Assembly (NCBI GenBank): GCA_003116975.1
Contig: BGKB01000106.1
Coordinates: forward strand, 1 to 64,000
DNA from: Aurantiochytrium sp. KH105
Lineage: Eukaryota > Sar > Bigyra > Thraustochytrida > Thraustochytriidae
DNA length: 64,000 nt
Reading direction: 5' to 3'
Shown here piece by piece: positions 1 through 9,445 of this stretch. The notes under the pieces were generated by a model. The model had not been told where the DNA came from, searched no databases, and was given only the letters and a program-made list of their open reading frames with translations. Numbering within the stretch: position 1 is the stretch's first letter; the number at the start of each line of letters is the position of its first letter. Made by a program: the position numbers and the translations under genes.

Positions 1-1097
1 AGATACTCAAGTATACCTCATCCTGACTATCCACGCCAGCTGCGGGCTGGCCATCCGCCGCGCGCGCCCGCAAAGCGTGCCAGCGCGCGCAAAGCGTACT
101 ACGTGTATACGTACAGCACCATGGTACACACAAAGGCGCCCACGGCGCTCGCGCAGGCTGCGGCACGTCGCGAGTCGGGGGTGCGGCATGTCGGGCTCCG
201 CCGGGCTCCTGCTCGAACTCGAAGACCACGTCCCGGCGACGCCGCGTGGCCCTGGCAAGGCGGCACGGCGAGCTTGTGCTCGTCCCGCTCCGGCCGGCCG
301 CAGCCTGGAGGCGCGGACGCGAGTCTCCGAAGAAAGTGAGAGCGGAGTACGAAAGCGAGCGCGTGTCTCCGGCGAGGGAGGGAAGTTGAACTGGAACAAG
401 TCGTGTCGATCCCGCGGTTCACGAAAGAGCAAAGGCAACGGCGATTGCGTTCTACGCGATGAACGAATGGGCTCTGACGAAGCTTGTTCGTATACGGTAT
501 CACACCAGCCTTGAAGGGAAATGTTCTGATCCTACACAGCGGCTGTCAAAGAGCTTGGACTCCCTGCTGCGCGTATTGCTTCGGGTGCCAGCGTTGTCGT
601 TGTTCCCATAGCGAAGCAACGCGAGGTAATTTGGCTGGAAAAAAAGCTCGTCCGTTCGAACATTAGTTGCTTCGGCCGCCAGAGTCGCTGCGCGAAGTGA
701 TGTGTGGCATACCATCGTCTGTGACGAGTGGATGATCCGATTCTTTGCGTGGTACGTACACAAGCGCGAATGATTGTCTGCGAAAGACGACCCAATTTTG
801 AGACTCAACGCGCCCTCAATGGAATTCTCACTGGTACCCTTCCCATACGAAAGAGGCTCTTGCGTGTTGGTGCATGGGTCGTAAGAGTTGGAGGGAGTTA
901 AGGAGAAATGGGTGATTGTAAAGAAAGGCGCCATTAGAGTACAAAAGTTGCAGCTGCAAGCGACAACGCAGAACGCTGACACAGAAAGCCAACATGCACA
1001 ATGCTTGAGGTCGCGCAAACCGGAGCAGACGACTTGATCGGGAGTAAATGTGTAAAAGGTGAAGGCTTACTCTTTTAAAGTGGATCTGCTAAAGTGT
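1..1097. other. Gene-poor flank downstream of pseudoprotease 1
   Basis: No convincing gene. The first ~450 bases are GC-rich and CpG-rich; the rest has more balanced composition. Short open frames exist on both strands, the longest being 172 codons on the minus strand at 500-1018, but none shows a recognisable domain or signal peptide. The stretch next to the stop at 1098 is probably the 3'UTR of the minus-strand gene. Confidence 0.5.
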
Positions 1098-2153
1098 TTA
1101 AAGCAAGAAGATCGCAGTTGCAAGTAACAGCACAAAAGCGAAATCGAAAGTACGCAGAGAAGCGGAGCTCGAAGATACATCCATGACATATTCGCCGTTA
1201 CTTCCGCTGCCTTGAACATAGTTCACGAGCCCGCTGCCAACAGTAGAGTCGATCCAACCGGTGTGAGTCGATACCCTCGTGTAGACACCGGGGTATCCTT
1301 CTCGCGCACAGCCATACCCAAATGAAGTGATCCCAAGCTGTACGTCTTGAGAGGCCTGAGTGAGGAACAGCGGGCCTCCGCCGTCGCCTTGACAAGTGTC
1401 TTTGCCCGGAGCCGCAGCGCATATGTACTGGTCGAAGAAAATCTCGTCTGAAGTTGCCTCGTATGCGCTGGCGCAGGTATCTGAGTTGACAACGTTCAGG
1501 TAGGCGCTGCGCAGTGCAGTGTTCGATGTGTCGTTCTCATAGGTATTACCATATCCAATCGCCTGCACCGAAGTTTCGTCGAAGAGCGAGGATCCAGCAA
1601 CCGCAAGTGATACAGGGGAGGGCAAAGAAGAGAGACTGACGTATGCCGTCGTTTCAACGATGGCAATATCATTGAGCAAATTGTCGTCCAAGGAAGAGTA
1701 CGACGGATGGACGTGGAGCAAAGAAGCTTCATAGGGTTGCGAAAAATAAAGATGCTCCTCATCATAAAAGTCGTCAAGATCGTACAGATGAAAATTCACG
1801 AAGTAACCGTTGAGATCTGATCGATCAGAGGGGATGCACTGGGCTGCCGTGAGAAAGTAGTGGGACCTGTAGCTTGCAGAACCAATGTATGTTCCTCCAC
1901 ACCACGTTACGACATCAGAGAAGACCATCTCAATCTGAACCATCCATGGGTTCTGGTATGGGCTAATTAACGTTCCCCCAACAATACGAGGACCGACACC
2001 TCTCGTAAAGGTAGGCTCGGTGAAATTGACTTCGAAGTCCAGCGTTACATTCAGAGGTTCGTGGCCGAGGCGGGCTGCGGCTGAGCTCGTCATCATTGCG
2101 AGAAACGTCGCAAGGAGCATGCAGCGAGCAAACATGCTTGCGGCAACCTTCAT
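1098..2153 (-). CDS. Secreted trypsin-like pseudoprotease (S1A, catalytic His and Ser lost), probably GPI-anchored
   Basis: 351 aa. The start is the ATG at 2153 because it opens the signal peptide shared with both paralogues (MKVAASMFARC...); the frame continues upstream, but without homology. Order: signal peptide (~1-27), propeptide, activation site R56 followed by IVGG, S1A fold, Ser-rich stalk, hydrophobic tail ending in LLLATAIFLL, as in GPI precursors. The motif that is normally TAAHC reads TAAQC (Q105), the Asp of NDIA is kept (D162), and GDSGGP reads GDGGGP (G258). The S1 Asp (D252) of trypsin-type specificity remains. With neither the general base nor the nucleophile it should not cleave peptides. 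The frame is intact and structural Cys are kept, so it looks like a maintained pseudoenzyme (binding protein, decoy or inhibitor) rather than a decaying gene. That role is inference. Confidence 0.9.
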   Translation of the reverse strand: MKVAASMFARCMLLATFLAMMTSSAAARLGHEPLNVTLDFEVNFTEPTFTRGVGPRIVGGTLISPYQNPWMVQIEMVFSDVVTWCGGTYIGSASYRSHYFLTAAQCIPSDRSDLNGYFVNFHLYDLDDFYDEEHLYFSQPYEASLLHVHPSYSSLDDNLLNDIAIVETTAYVSLSSLPSPVSLAVAGSSLFDETSVQAIGYGNTYENDTSNTALRSAYLNVVNSDTCASAYEATSDEIFFDQYICAAAPGKDTCQGDGGGPLFLTQASQDVQLGITSFGYGCAREGYPGVYTRVSTHTGWIDSTVGSGLVNYVQGSGSNGEYVMDVSSSSASLRTFDFAFVLLLATAIFLL

Positions 2154-4660
2154 CTTCTTTTTACAAGCCACGTGCTTTCTTCTTGGTTCTGGGTTTGTTA
2201 GCTTTTCTGTTTTGGATTTGCGGAGCCAGCATCCTCGGGGAGAAAATGGCTTGGCTACCATTGGCAGAGGAGCGCAGCACAGTTATCTCTTGTTCGGGAC
2301 GCCACCTAAGATCGCCAAGACTGTAGAACATTACACCAAGCAGCCGAAGCGTGAGACGGCCTGTCTCCTTTGCGAAAGGGCCTTCGACTTTTTTTATAGG
2401 GTCGCCTCACTGTGCAGCCTGTTCAGGACTGGCGGCGCGCGTCTCTTCCAGGCTGGCCGCTGCCCACTCTGTCGTTCTCTCTGTACTGCAGGCCTCTCTT
2501 CCCCCCTCTCCCCCCCCCCTCTCTGCCGCCCATCTGACTGCAGCACTGCTCGGACACTCTCTCTCGCGCGCGCGCGCAAGTAGGACCGGTGCACGTCATC
2601 GCCCGCGCTCTCCTCGTTGCAGCCACTCTTCTTCCACCACTAGCCACTGGCACTGGCACTGGCAGTGGCACCAGACTTCAGACTTTATTCGCGTGGCAGA
2701 GAGGCTGGGACAAGACTCCCTACTGTGGGGTGGTCTGTTCGCTCATAATCTCTTCAGGAAACGAGCAGCCGCGCTCGCCCCTCCTTCGCCGTCAAGAGGC
2801 GTCAAGAGGCGTCGGCGCGCTGCAGCTACAGCTGCAGCTGCTTGCGATGGCTGCTGCTCCTGCTGCGTTTGCAGCCTGGATCTCTGCACACGGCCAAGGA
2901 ACCCCCGGACCAGTACCGCGGAGTGGTTGTCCGTGGTGTCCTGGCCCGCGGTGTACAGACCCCGAGCCCGCTAGGGCGTGCATGTGTAAGCAAAAGCCAG
3001 ATTGCTGGCAAGCGGAGCTGCACCATGCACGTAGCTGTAAGCTGGGCCGGAGTAAGAGTACAACTGGGTTCTCTGACTGCATTCTCAGGAGTGGGGGGGG
3101 TGCACGCTACGGCGTTCGTGCGCCCGGGTGTACGATGCCGCATTAGCCAAATTTACAGTTCGGTGTTTCGCGGGCCTGAAAGTGAGCTTAATTCCGGGTT
3201 CGATCTTGCGGGCCGTGGACTGGTGACCGGCCAGTGCCAGCGGTCTGGCGGCTGGAAAGGACGAGGCGAGGAAAGAGGTGTCAGACAACCAGCGTCAAAA
3301 AGGTGCGCAACTGCTCAGCTGCAGCTAGAAGCCTGCTTGATTTGCTTTTCCCTTCGGCTAGTCATAAGAAGGCGGCGTGAAATGCATGTTGCGCGCCCGA
3401 ATCTCTGTTATCGAGCGAGGGATCAAGCCAAGGTCGAGGTGAGAGATCCAGAAGCCACGGAGCTAAACTCTGTGCGCAAGGGAGAGGGGGTATGACGGGG
3501 GAACGCATGGACATTCCAAATTGGTCACCTAACTGACCCCAAATTGGAGCTAAGATGTTCGACGTCATTTTCATTCCTCCTTCTCCTTGTTCTTTCTTGT
3601 TCTGTATTGAGGACCAATAGCAAGGAGTGCTCCTTCTCAAAGTTGAATGTCGAGAGAGAACTTGCTCTGAGGGTGTGCCCGCCAGTGAAATTGCCCGAGC
3701 AATCGAAGCTTGCTGCACACATTAATGCTAGCCGTACACATGAGAGCTTGCCGTACACCCGGAGCTAGCTGCACACAATAGAGTTGGTCGTAGACATTGG
3801 ACATTACCAATGCGCAAGGAACCATTACATGATGTCGCCTCGAGCCCGAGCCCAAACTAGGTTTGCCTTACATACCTAACTAAGAAAGTACGAATGTAAT
3901 ACTGAAGATGGATTAGATCTACGACCATTACCACTGAGCCGAGCAAACCAGGCCACGTCGAGAAGTTGACGCCGGAGATCGGCACAGCCGAAGTACCCCG
4001 ACTATCAAGCAAGCTCTCTGAGCGCGAGAAGCTCGCAACTTACTTTGCCGCTCTCGTGCTTGCCTCGGAGAAGAAACTTTCTTTCGTTTGGTTTTAGCTA
4101 TCTTCTCCTTTGCACTTGGTCTCAGTTTTCCCGTCAAATTCTCTGCAAGGTCATCTTATGGATCAGCACATTCAGCTTCTTCGAACTGGCATATTCGTTC
4201 TTTCACTGCAAGCCGCCGCACCTTGCAATTGACGCGATAAACGATTGCCTGGCTCTTGCATAGAATGTTGCGTAATGGAACGGATCTGGAGAGAACGTAG
4301 ACTGTGAGCTGAAGAGACTCTCTTCCGACACGACTTACAAGCTCAAGACAAACTATACTTGCGCGAGGCTGCTTGCTTCTTGACTGGAACCTGCGAAACG
4401 CACCTCTCGAAGGAGACGATTGGTGAGGAGAAAAAAACAGACCGTCTTCAACGGGTTTCGGTTTCCACAGAGTTGCCTATGCAAAGCCGTTGCTACAAGG
4501 AGAATCTAACTGTTGTGAAGAGACGCAACATCTAAGATTGAGTGAGACTCGCCTTGTTCAGTCCGCTTCTGCGCGTAAAACAAAAAGAAGATTGATTGAA
4601 TGAAAACCCATGTCGCATTATGTAAAGCAATAAATGCGCAGCACATCACAGGCGGAGCGC
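2154..4660. other. Duplicated upstream region of pseudoprotease 1 plus 3' flank of pseudoprotease 2
   Basis: No intact gene. 2154-2370 resembles the 5' side of the second gene (5708-5960), including an A/T-rich leader and a 'ggcctg...cctttgc.aaagg' block. About 2850-3060 matches the 277-bp unit found twice at 6211-6765. About 3120-3600 matches 6790-7220 in the same orientation, with an identical 'ggccgtggactggtgaccgg' core. In the 6790-7220 copy a plus-strand protease gene follows; here none does, so a partner was probably lost. About 4320-4650 is the inverted counterpart of the 3' flank of the third gene (8640-9000). Confidence 0.6.
3708..3801. repeat. Five imperfect ~19-bp tandem repeats
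   Basis: Five consecutive variants of a unit resembling 'gctagccgtacacatgaga' (agct-tgctgcacac..., gct-agccgtacaca..., gct-tgccgtacacc..., gct-agctgcacaca..., agt-tggtcgtagaca...). They lie just past the end of the duplicated spacer and are absent from the other copy of that spacer. Confidence 0.6.
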
Positions 4661-5707
4661 TCAAAGCACAAAGATCGCAGCTGCAATTGACAGCACAAAA
4701 GCGATATTGAAGATGCGCAAAGAAGCAGGACTCGAAGATGTACTCATGACATATTCGCCGTCGCTTCCGCTGCCTTCAACATAGCTCACGAGTCCGCTGC
4801 CAACAACAGAGTCAATCCAGTCTGTGTGAAACGCAACCCTCGTGTAGATACCGGGGTACCCTTCACGCGCACAGCCATATCCAAATGAAGTGATCCCAAG
4901 CTGAACGTCCTGAGAGCCCTGAGTAAGGAAAAGTGGGCCTCCAGCGTCGCCTTGGCAAGTATCTTTGCCCGGAGCCGCAGCGCATATGTACTGATCAAAG
5001 TCAACCTCGTCTGAAGTGACCTCGTACGCGCTGGCACAGGTACCTGAGTTGACAACGTTCAGGTAGGCGCTGCGCAGTTCATTGTCCAATTCTCCGTACT
5101 CAGATGTCGTGCCATAACCAAGCACTTGTACAGACGTTCCATCTTTGAGCAAGGATGCGGCTGTTGCGAGCGATACGGGGGAGGGCAAAGTTGAAGGACT
5201 CGCATATGCATTGGTTTCGACTATGGCAATATCGTTGGTGTCCGTGGTATTGAACAATGGATGAACGTGGAGCAACGCAGCGTAATAGGGTTGCGAAAAG
5301 TAGAAACCATCCTCATCAGAAGCGTCATCAAGATCGTCACGAAGAAAGGACACATAGTAACTCGCGAGATTCGATCGATCAGTTGGGATGCATTGGGCTA
5401 CCGTGAGAAAGTAATGAGACGTGGAGCTTGCAGAGCCAATGTATGTCCCTCCACACAAAGTGCTATAACCAGGGAAGTTCATACTGATATGAACCATCCA
5501 TGGATTCTCTAGCGGACTTATGGTCGTTCCACCAACAATGCGAGGACCGACACCTCTCGTGAACAAGGGCTCGGTGACGCTGACTTCGAAGTCCAGTGTC
5601 ACGTTCAGAGGTCCGTGGCCGGGCGGAGCTGCGACTGAGTTCGACATCGATGCGAAAAATGTAGTCAGGAGCATCCAGGGAGCAAACATGCTAGCGGCAG
5701 CCCTCAT
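4661..5707 (-). CDS. Secreted trypsin-like pseudoprotease (S1A, His to Gln, Ser to Ala), probably GPI-anchored
   Basis: 348 aa, starting at the ATG that opens the common signal peptide (MRAAASMFAPWMLL...). Same order as the neighbouring paralogues: signal peptide (~1-27), propeptide, R56/IVGG activation site, S1A fold, Ser-rich stalk and hydrophobic tail (...IAAAIFVL). The His position is Gln (TVAQC, Q105), the Asp is kept (NDIA, D159), and the Ser position is Ala (GDAGGP, A255); the S1 Asp is D249. The Gln codon is CAA here and CAG in the first paralogue. The Ser site is GCT (Ala) here and GGC (Gly) there, so the nucleophile was lost differently while the His change is shared. With the active paralogue at 7473-8603 it forms a head-to-head inverted duplication that includes 3' flanking sequence. 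It is predicted to be catalytically dead at the cell surface or wall. Confidence 0.9.
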   Translation of the reverse strand: MRAAASMFAPWMLLTTFFASMSNSVAAPPGHGPLNVTLDFEVSVTEPLFTRGVGPRIVGGTTISPLENPWMVHISMNFPGYSTLCGGTYIGSASSTSHYFLTVAQCIPTDRSNLASYYVSFLRDDLDDASDEDGFYFSQPYYAALLHVHPLFNTTDTNDIAIVETNAYASPSTLPSPVSLATAASLLKDGTSVQVLGYGTTSEYGELDNELRSAYLNVVNSGTCASAYEVTSDEVDFDQYICAAAPGKDTCQGDAGGPLFLTQGSQDVQLGITSFGYGCAREGYPGIYTRVAFHTDWIDSVVGSGLVSYVEGSGSDGEYVMSTSSSPASLRIFNIAFVLSIAAAIFVL

Positions 5708-7472
5708 TTTCTTTGTGCAAGCCCAGCGCTTTCTTCTTCAGTTCGTCAAAGTAGTTCGAGGTTGCTTGCCTTTTCGGTTTTGGATTTGCTACACCAGCTT
5801 TGTCTTCCTCAGGGGAGAAAGTGGCTTGGCGAAGTATGGACAAAAGAGCGCAGAGTTAAACTATGATTGGCGCGCCGCCTGTCATTGCTAAGCATAAGCA
5901 TTGGGCCTAACAGCCGACTCGGAAGCGTGAGGCGGCCTGCACCCTTTGCAAAAGGATATGCAAAGGTCTCCCGCTCTGTGACCGGAGGCGTGCGCCCCGT
6001 TTGCACCGCTCTCTCTCTTGCACAGAGGCACCAGACAGTGTGCGGCGGACAGGAGTAGCGTTGACAACTGGCGTGAACTGTGGGGCGGCCTTGGGTGCTT
6101 TGTTCGGGCCGGGACGGATGCAGGTGTCAGAGACAAGCAACCGCGCTCGCCCTCGCACGCCAGCGAAAGCCCTCGGCGCGCGCGGTTGCTGCATGCAGCG
6201 GCTGACCCTCCTCCTCCTTTTGCAGCCCGGATCGCTGTGCAAACGGGCTAGAACCCCCCGGAGCGTCACCTCCGGGTCCGAGATGGGGCGGCCCGCTGAA
6301 AAGCGTACCGCTGGCGCTGGACCGCTGGGTCCGCGCACGCCCACAATTTGACGAGCAGCCTTGACATTATGGTGCGCCCGAAATACACGCGCGGGGCGTG
6401 CATGTGTATAAGCAAGAAGCTTGTTTGCAGGCGCAGACGACACGTGCGCTTGACTCTTATAGCTTAGCCCAGCTGCTGCACCTGCTGCTCCTCCTTTTGC
6501 AGCCCAGATCGTTGTGTGCATGGGCGAGAAACCCCGGATCGTCACCTCCGGGTGCGTGTCCGAGATGGGACGGCCCGCTAAGAAACGTACCGCTGGCGCT
6601 GGACCGCTGGATCCGCGCGTGCACACGATTTGAAAAGCAGCCTTACACTGTATGGGTTTCTTTTAGGGCGCACCCGAAACACACGCGCGAGTGTGCAAGT
6701 GTAAAAGCACAGAGCTTGCTTGCAGGCGCAGACACATGCGCTAAGCTGTAAGCTAGGGCCGAATAGGCGCATGTACTTGGGTTCCCGACATGCGTTTCTC
6801 GGGCGCGCGCACGAAACGGCGTATGTGCACGATTCTACCTGTGGCGACACCAAATCCAGCGTGGATCGCGGGCCCGAGCTCGGTCTTGGGCCAGGTCTTG
6901 CGGGCCGTGGACTGGTGACCGGCCCCTGCCATTGGCCATCTGGACAGCGCAAAGGAAGGAATGAGGTATTAACCAGCCATAGCTCCCTAGCACAGCTTGC
7001 TCAATTTGCATTTCCTTAGAACGGCCATGGGGAGGCGACGTGTATTGCATGCTGCGCGCTCGAATCTTCGTCAGCGAGCGAGAAAGCAAGCCAAAGTCGA
7101 GGTAAAAGATCCAGAAGTCATGGAGCTGGCGGACGTTCCGGGTCTGTCACCTTACCGGCCCCGACCTGGACCTGTGATATTCGGCGTCATTTTCTTTTTT
7201 CTTTCCCTCTTTCTTGCTTGCCCTGCAAAGTCATTTTCAAAACTAACCTTGTAAAGCTTCCGCCGAATCTTCCATGGCGCAGTGCAGTTTCAACCGGAAC
7301 GCAAAGAAAAGATTGAAAGCAAAATGGGCTTGGCCAGCGCAGATGCAGAGGTCCAGATCAAATATTCCGAGAGAGAAGGAAATGAAATTTCAGGCCGATC
7401 TGATGGAGCAAAAACAAAACCAGAACCCCAGAAGGCCACCAAGACTGCAAAGAGGAAAAGGAGAAGAAGAAT
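5708..7472. other. Divergent spacer between pseudoprotease 2 and the active protease, with a 277-bp tandem repeat
   Basis: No gene seen. It contains the two promoters of the divergent pair. The proximal leaders of the two genes resemble each other in inverted orientation. The middle holds two diverged copies of a 277-bp unit (6211-6487 and 6488-6765). The right part (6790-7220) is the copy of 3120-3600. Short open frames here are GC-driven and show no domains. Confidence 0.65.
6211..6765 (+). repeat. Two tandem copies of a 277-bp intergenic unit
   Basis: Each copy starts with 'ctcctccttttgcagccc' and contains 'cgtaccgctggcgctggacc', an 'acacgcgc' stretch, a 'gtgcatgtgtataagca'-like stretch and 'tgcaggcgcagac'. 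The copies are at 6211-6487 and 6488-6765 with scattered mismatches and small indels. A single more diverged copy lies at about 2850-3060 upstream of the first paralogue. The position between divergent genes is compatible with duplicated promoter elements (inference). Confidence 0.75.
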
Positions 7473-8603
7473 ATGAAGATGAAGGCTGCCGCAAGCATGT
7501 TTGCTCGCTGCATGCTCCTTGCGACGTTTCTCGCATTGATCTCCAGCTCAGCCGCAGCTCTCCTCGGCCATGAACCTCTGAGCGTGACGCTGAATTTGGA
7601 ACATGACTTTAACGCGTCCACCGTCATCAAGGGGGTGAGCCCTCGCATTGTCGGTGGCACAACCATCGGCGCCGCATCGCATCCGTGGATGGCCTTTGTC
7701 TATTTCGTCTTCAGCGATGGGTCAGCAACGATGTGCGGAGGATCGTACATTGGCTCTTCAAGCTCCACCTCCCATTACTTTCTTACTGCAGCGCATTGCG
7801 TTCCGAGTGATCAATCGAATCTCGATGGCTATCTCGTGGGCCTTCTTATTGACGATCTTGGCGCCTCTTCCGACTCTGATTCAATTCTTTTTTCGCAGCC
7901 TTACTCCAGTGATTTGCTCAATCCTCATCCGTCGTACTCTGTCATGACGAGCGGCGCTTTGGACGATGACATTGCCATCATCAAAACCACGGGAGCTATC
8001 GATCCTTCAGCTCTCCCCTCCCCCGTCTCCCTTGCAGTTACTGGATCCTCGCTCTATGATGGAACGTCAGTGCAGGTGATTGGATACGGCGCGACCTACG
8101 AAGGCGACACATCGAACACTGTGCGCCGAAGTGTCTACCTAAATGTTACTAATCGAAACACCTGCGCCAATACGTACGGCCTTACGTACAATCTCGATCA
8201 GTATGTGTGCGCTGCGGCTTCGGGCAAGGATAGCTGCCAGGGCGATTCTGGTGGTCCTCTTTTCCTCACGCAGAACTCCGTGGACGTTCAGCTCGGAGTC
8301 GTCTCATTCGGGAATGGCTGCGCGCGCAATGGATACCCTGGTGTCTACACAAACGTTGCTGTCTACAGCAGCTGGATCGATTCCGTTGTTGGCAGCGGGC
8401 TCGTGAGGTATGTTGCTGGTGCGGGGAGTAATGGACAGTACGTCATGGAATCTTCGAGCACTCCGCGTCCAACTTCGAGTCCAACACCATCTCAAACCAC
8501 CTTGCCGCCAACCAACGATCTTGATTTTCCGTCTTCTGCTGCCATGCGCGTTCTGGATGTCGGCCTCGTGATGTCCCTCGTAGCTGGGCTCGCTCTGATG
8601 TGA
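7473..8603 (+). CDS. Secreted trypsin-like serine protease (S1A), intact triad, probably GPI-anchored
   Basis: 376 aa. The signal peptide (~1-29) is followed by a propeptide, an activation cleavage R58/IVGG, and an S1A peptidase domain to ~305. The triad is complete: H108 (TAAHC), D166 (DDIAII), S259 (GDSGGP). D253, six residues before the Ser, predicts trypsin-like cleavage after Arg/Lys. The paired Cys around His and Ser are present. After the domain comes a Ser/Thr/Pro-rich stalk (~327-347) that the two dead paralogues lack in this length, then a hydrophobic C-terminus (VGLVMSLVAGLALM) typical of GPI attachment. The preceding base context is A-rich (aagaagaatATG). It is the only member of the cluster predicted to be active, and the only one on the plus strand. 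Confidence 0.93.
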   Translation: MKMKAAASMFARCMLLATFLALISSSAAALLGHEPLSVTLNLEHDFNASTVIKGVSPRIVGGTTIGAASHPWMAFVYFVFSDGSATMCGGSYIGSSSSTSHYFLTAAHCVPSDQSNLDGYLVGLLIDDLGASSDSDSILFSQPYSSDLLNPHPSYSVMTSGALDDDIAIIKTTGAIDPSALPSPVSLAVTGSSLYDGTSVQVIGYGATYEGDTSNTVRRSVYLNVTNRNTCANTYGLTYNLDQYVCAAASGKDSCQGDSGGPLFLTQNSVDVQLGVVSFGNGCARNGYPGVYTNVAVYSSWIDSVVGSGLVRYVAGAGSNGQYVMESSSTPRPTSSPTPSQTTLPPTNDLDFPSSAAMRVLDVGLVMSLVAGLALM

Positions 8604-9445
8604 GCGCTCCGTCAATGCAACGCTCCGAATTCATCATTTTTAACATGATTCTAAACATGATTTTACAGGCCTTGGGTTTACATAGTTTTGCCTGCCAATA
8701 CATTCAGGCTTCTTTCGTTTTACGTGCAGGAGTGATTTTTTTAAACTAGGCGAGTCTTGCTTAATCTCAGATGTTGGGTCTCTTCACATCAACCTTATTC
8801 TCCTTTTGGCAACGTCTTTGCATTGGTATCTCTGTGAGACCCGAGACACCTTGAAGATGATTTTTTCCCTATCCTAATTTGTATTCATCATTCATCATGC
8901 TGTTCGAAAGGTGCGTTTCGCAGGTTCCAATCAGGTTCCGATCAGGAAGCGGGCAGCGTACCACAAGTATAGTCTGTCTTGAGCTCGCAAGTTGTTTTGG
9001 GAGAGAGAATGGACGCGGTGAAATAAGGCTGACACTCGTACTCACCAGCTTGCTTCGATTTCCATGGTTCTTGCCAAAATCCTGCTGACCACGACAACAT
9101 CGTCTGTCTCGCACAAGGTTCCATTGCGCGTACACGCATACTACAATCCCAAACTTGGGGTTGAAGTCACAATACTTCTTCTTTAAAAGCGGAAAATAAG
9201 TAAAAGTCGGCTACTTGAGCTAGAGTATGCATCAATAGAGAAACGGGACGGTCGTCTTTGGGAACAGATAGACCGATATTTTCAAGCACATTTTCCAGGG
9301 CCCTACCTTGCCAGACCTGTGTGTCACACGCGGGTTCAGAACATAGAAGAACGAACCACGACACTTGTGCAATCTCTAACTAAAGCATACGCTTGCTCGC
9401 CTTTATTTTCAGAGCATCTTCGGTAACGATGATTGTGGACTCCGC
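8604..9445. other. 3' flanks of the active protease and of the F-box/WD40 gene
   Basis: No gene seen. From 8640 to about 9000 the reverse complement matches 4320-4620 (e.g. 'ggaacctgcgaaacgcacct', 'caacatct.agatt'), so it belongs to the inverted protease duplication, whose outer edge lies near 9000. The remainder (9000-9445) is unique and ends in the 3' end of a minus-strand gene. Confidence 0.6.

Noticed and set aside
500-1018. 172-codon minus-strand frame near the window start
   Set aside because: No domain and no supporting signal; composition and context fit a 3' flank. Cannot be excluded as a lineage-specific gene.
2154-2261. Earlier start of pseudoprotease 1 at 2261
   Set aside because: The 36 extra residues are basic, would hide the signal peptide, and are absent from both paralogues, which start at the equivalent of 2153.
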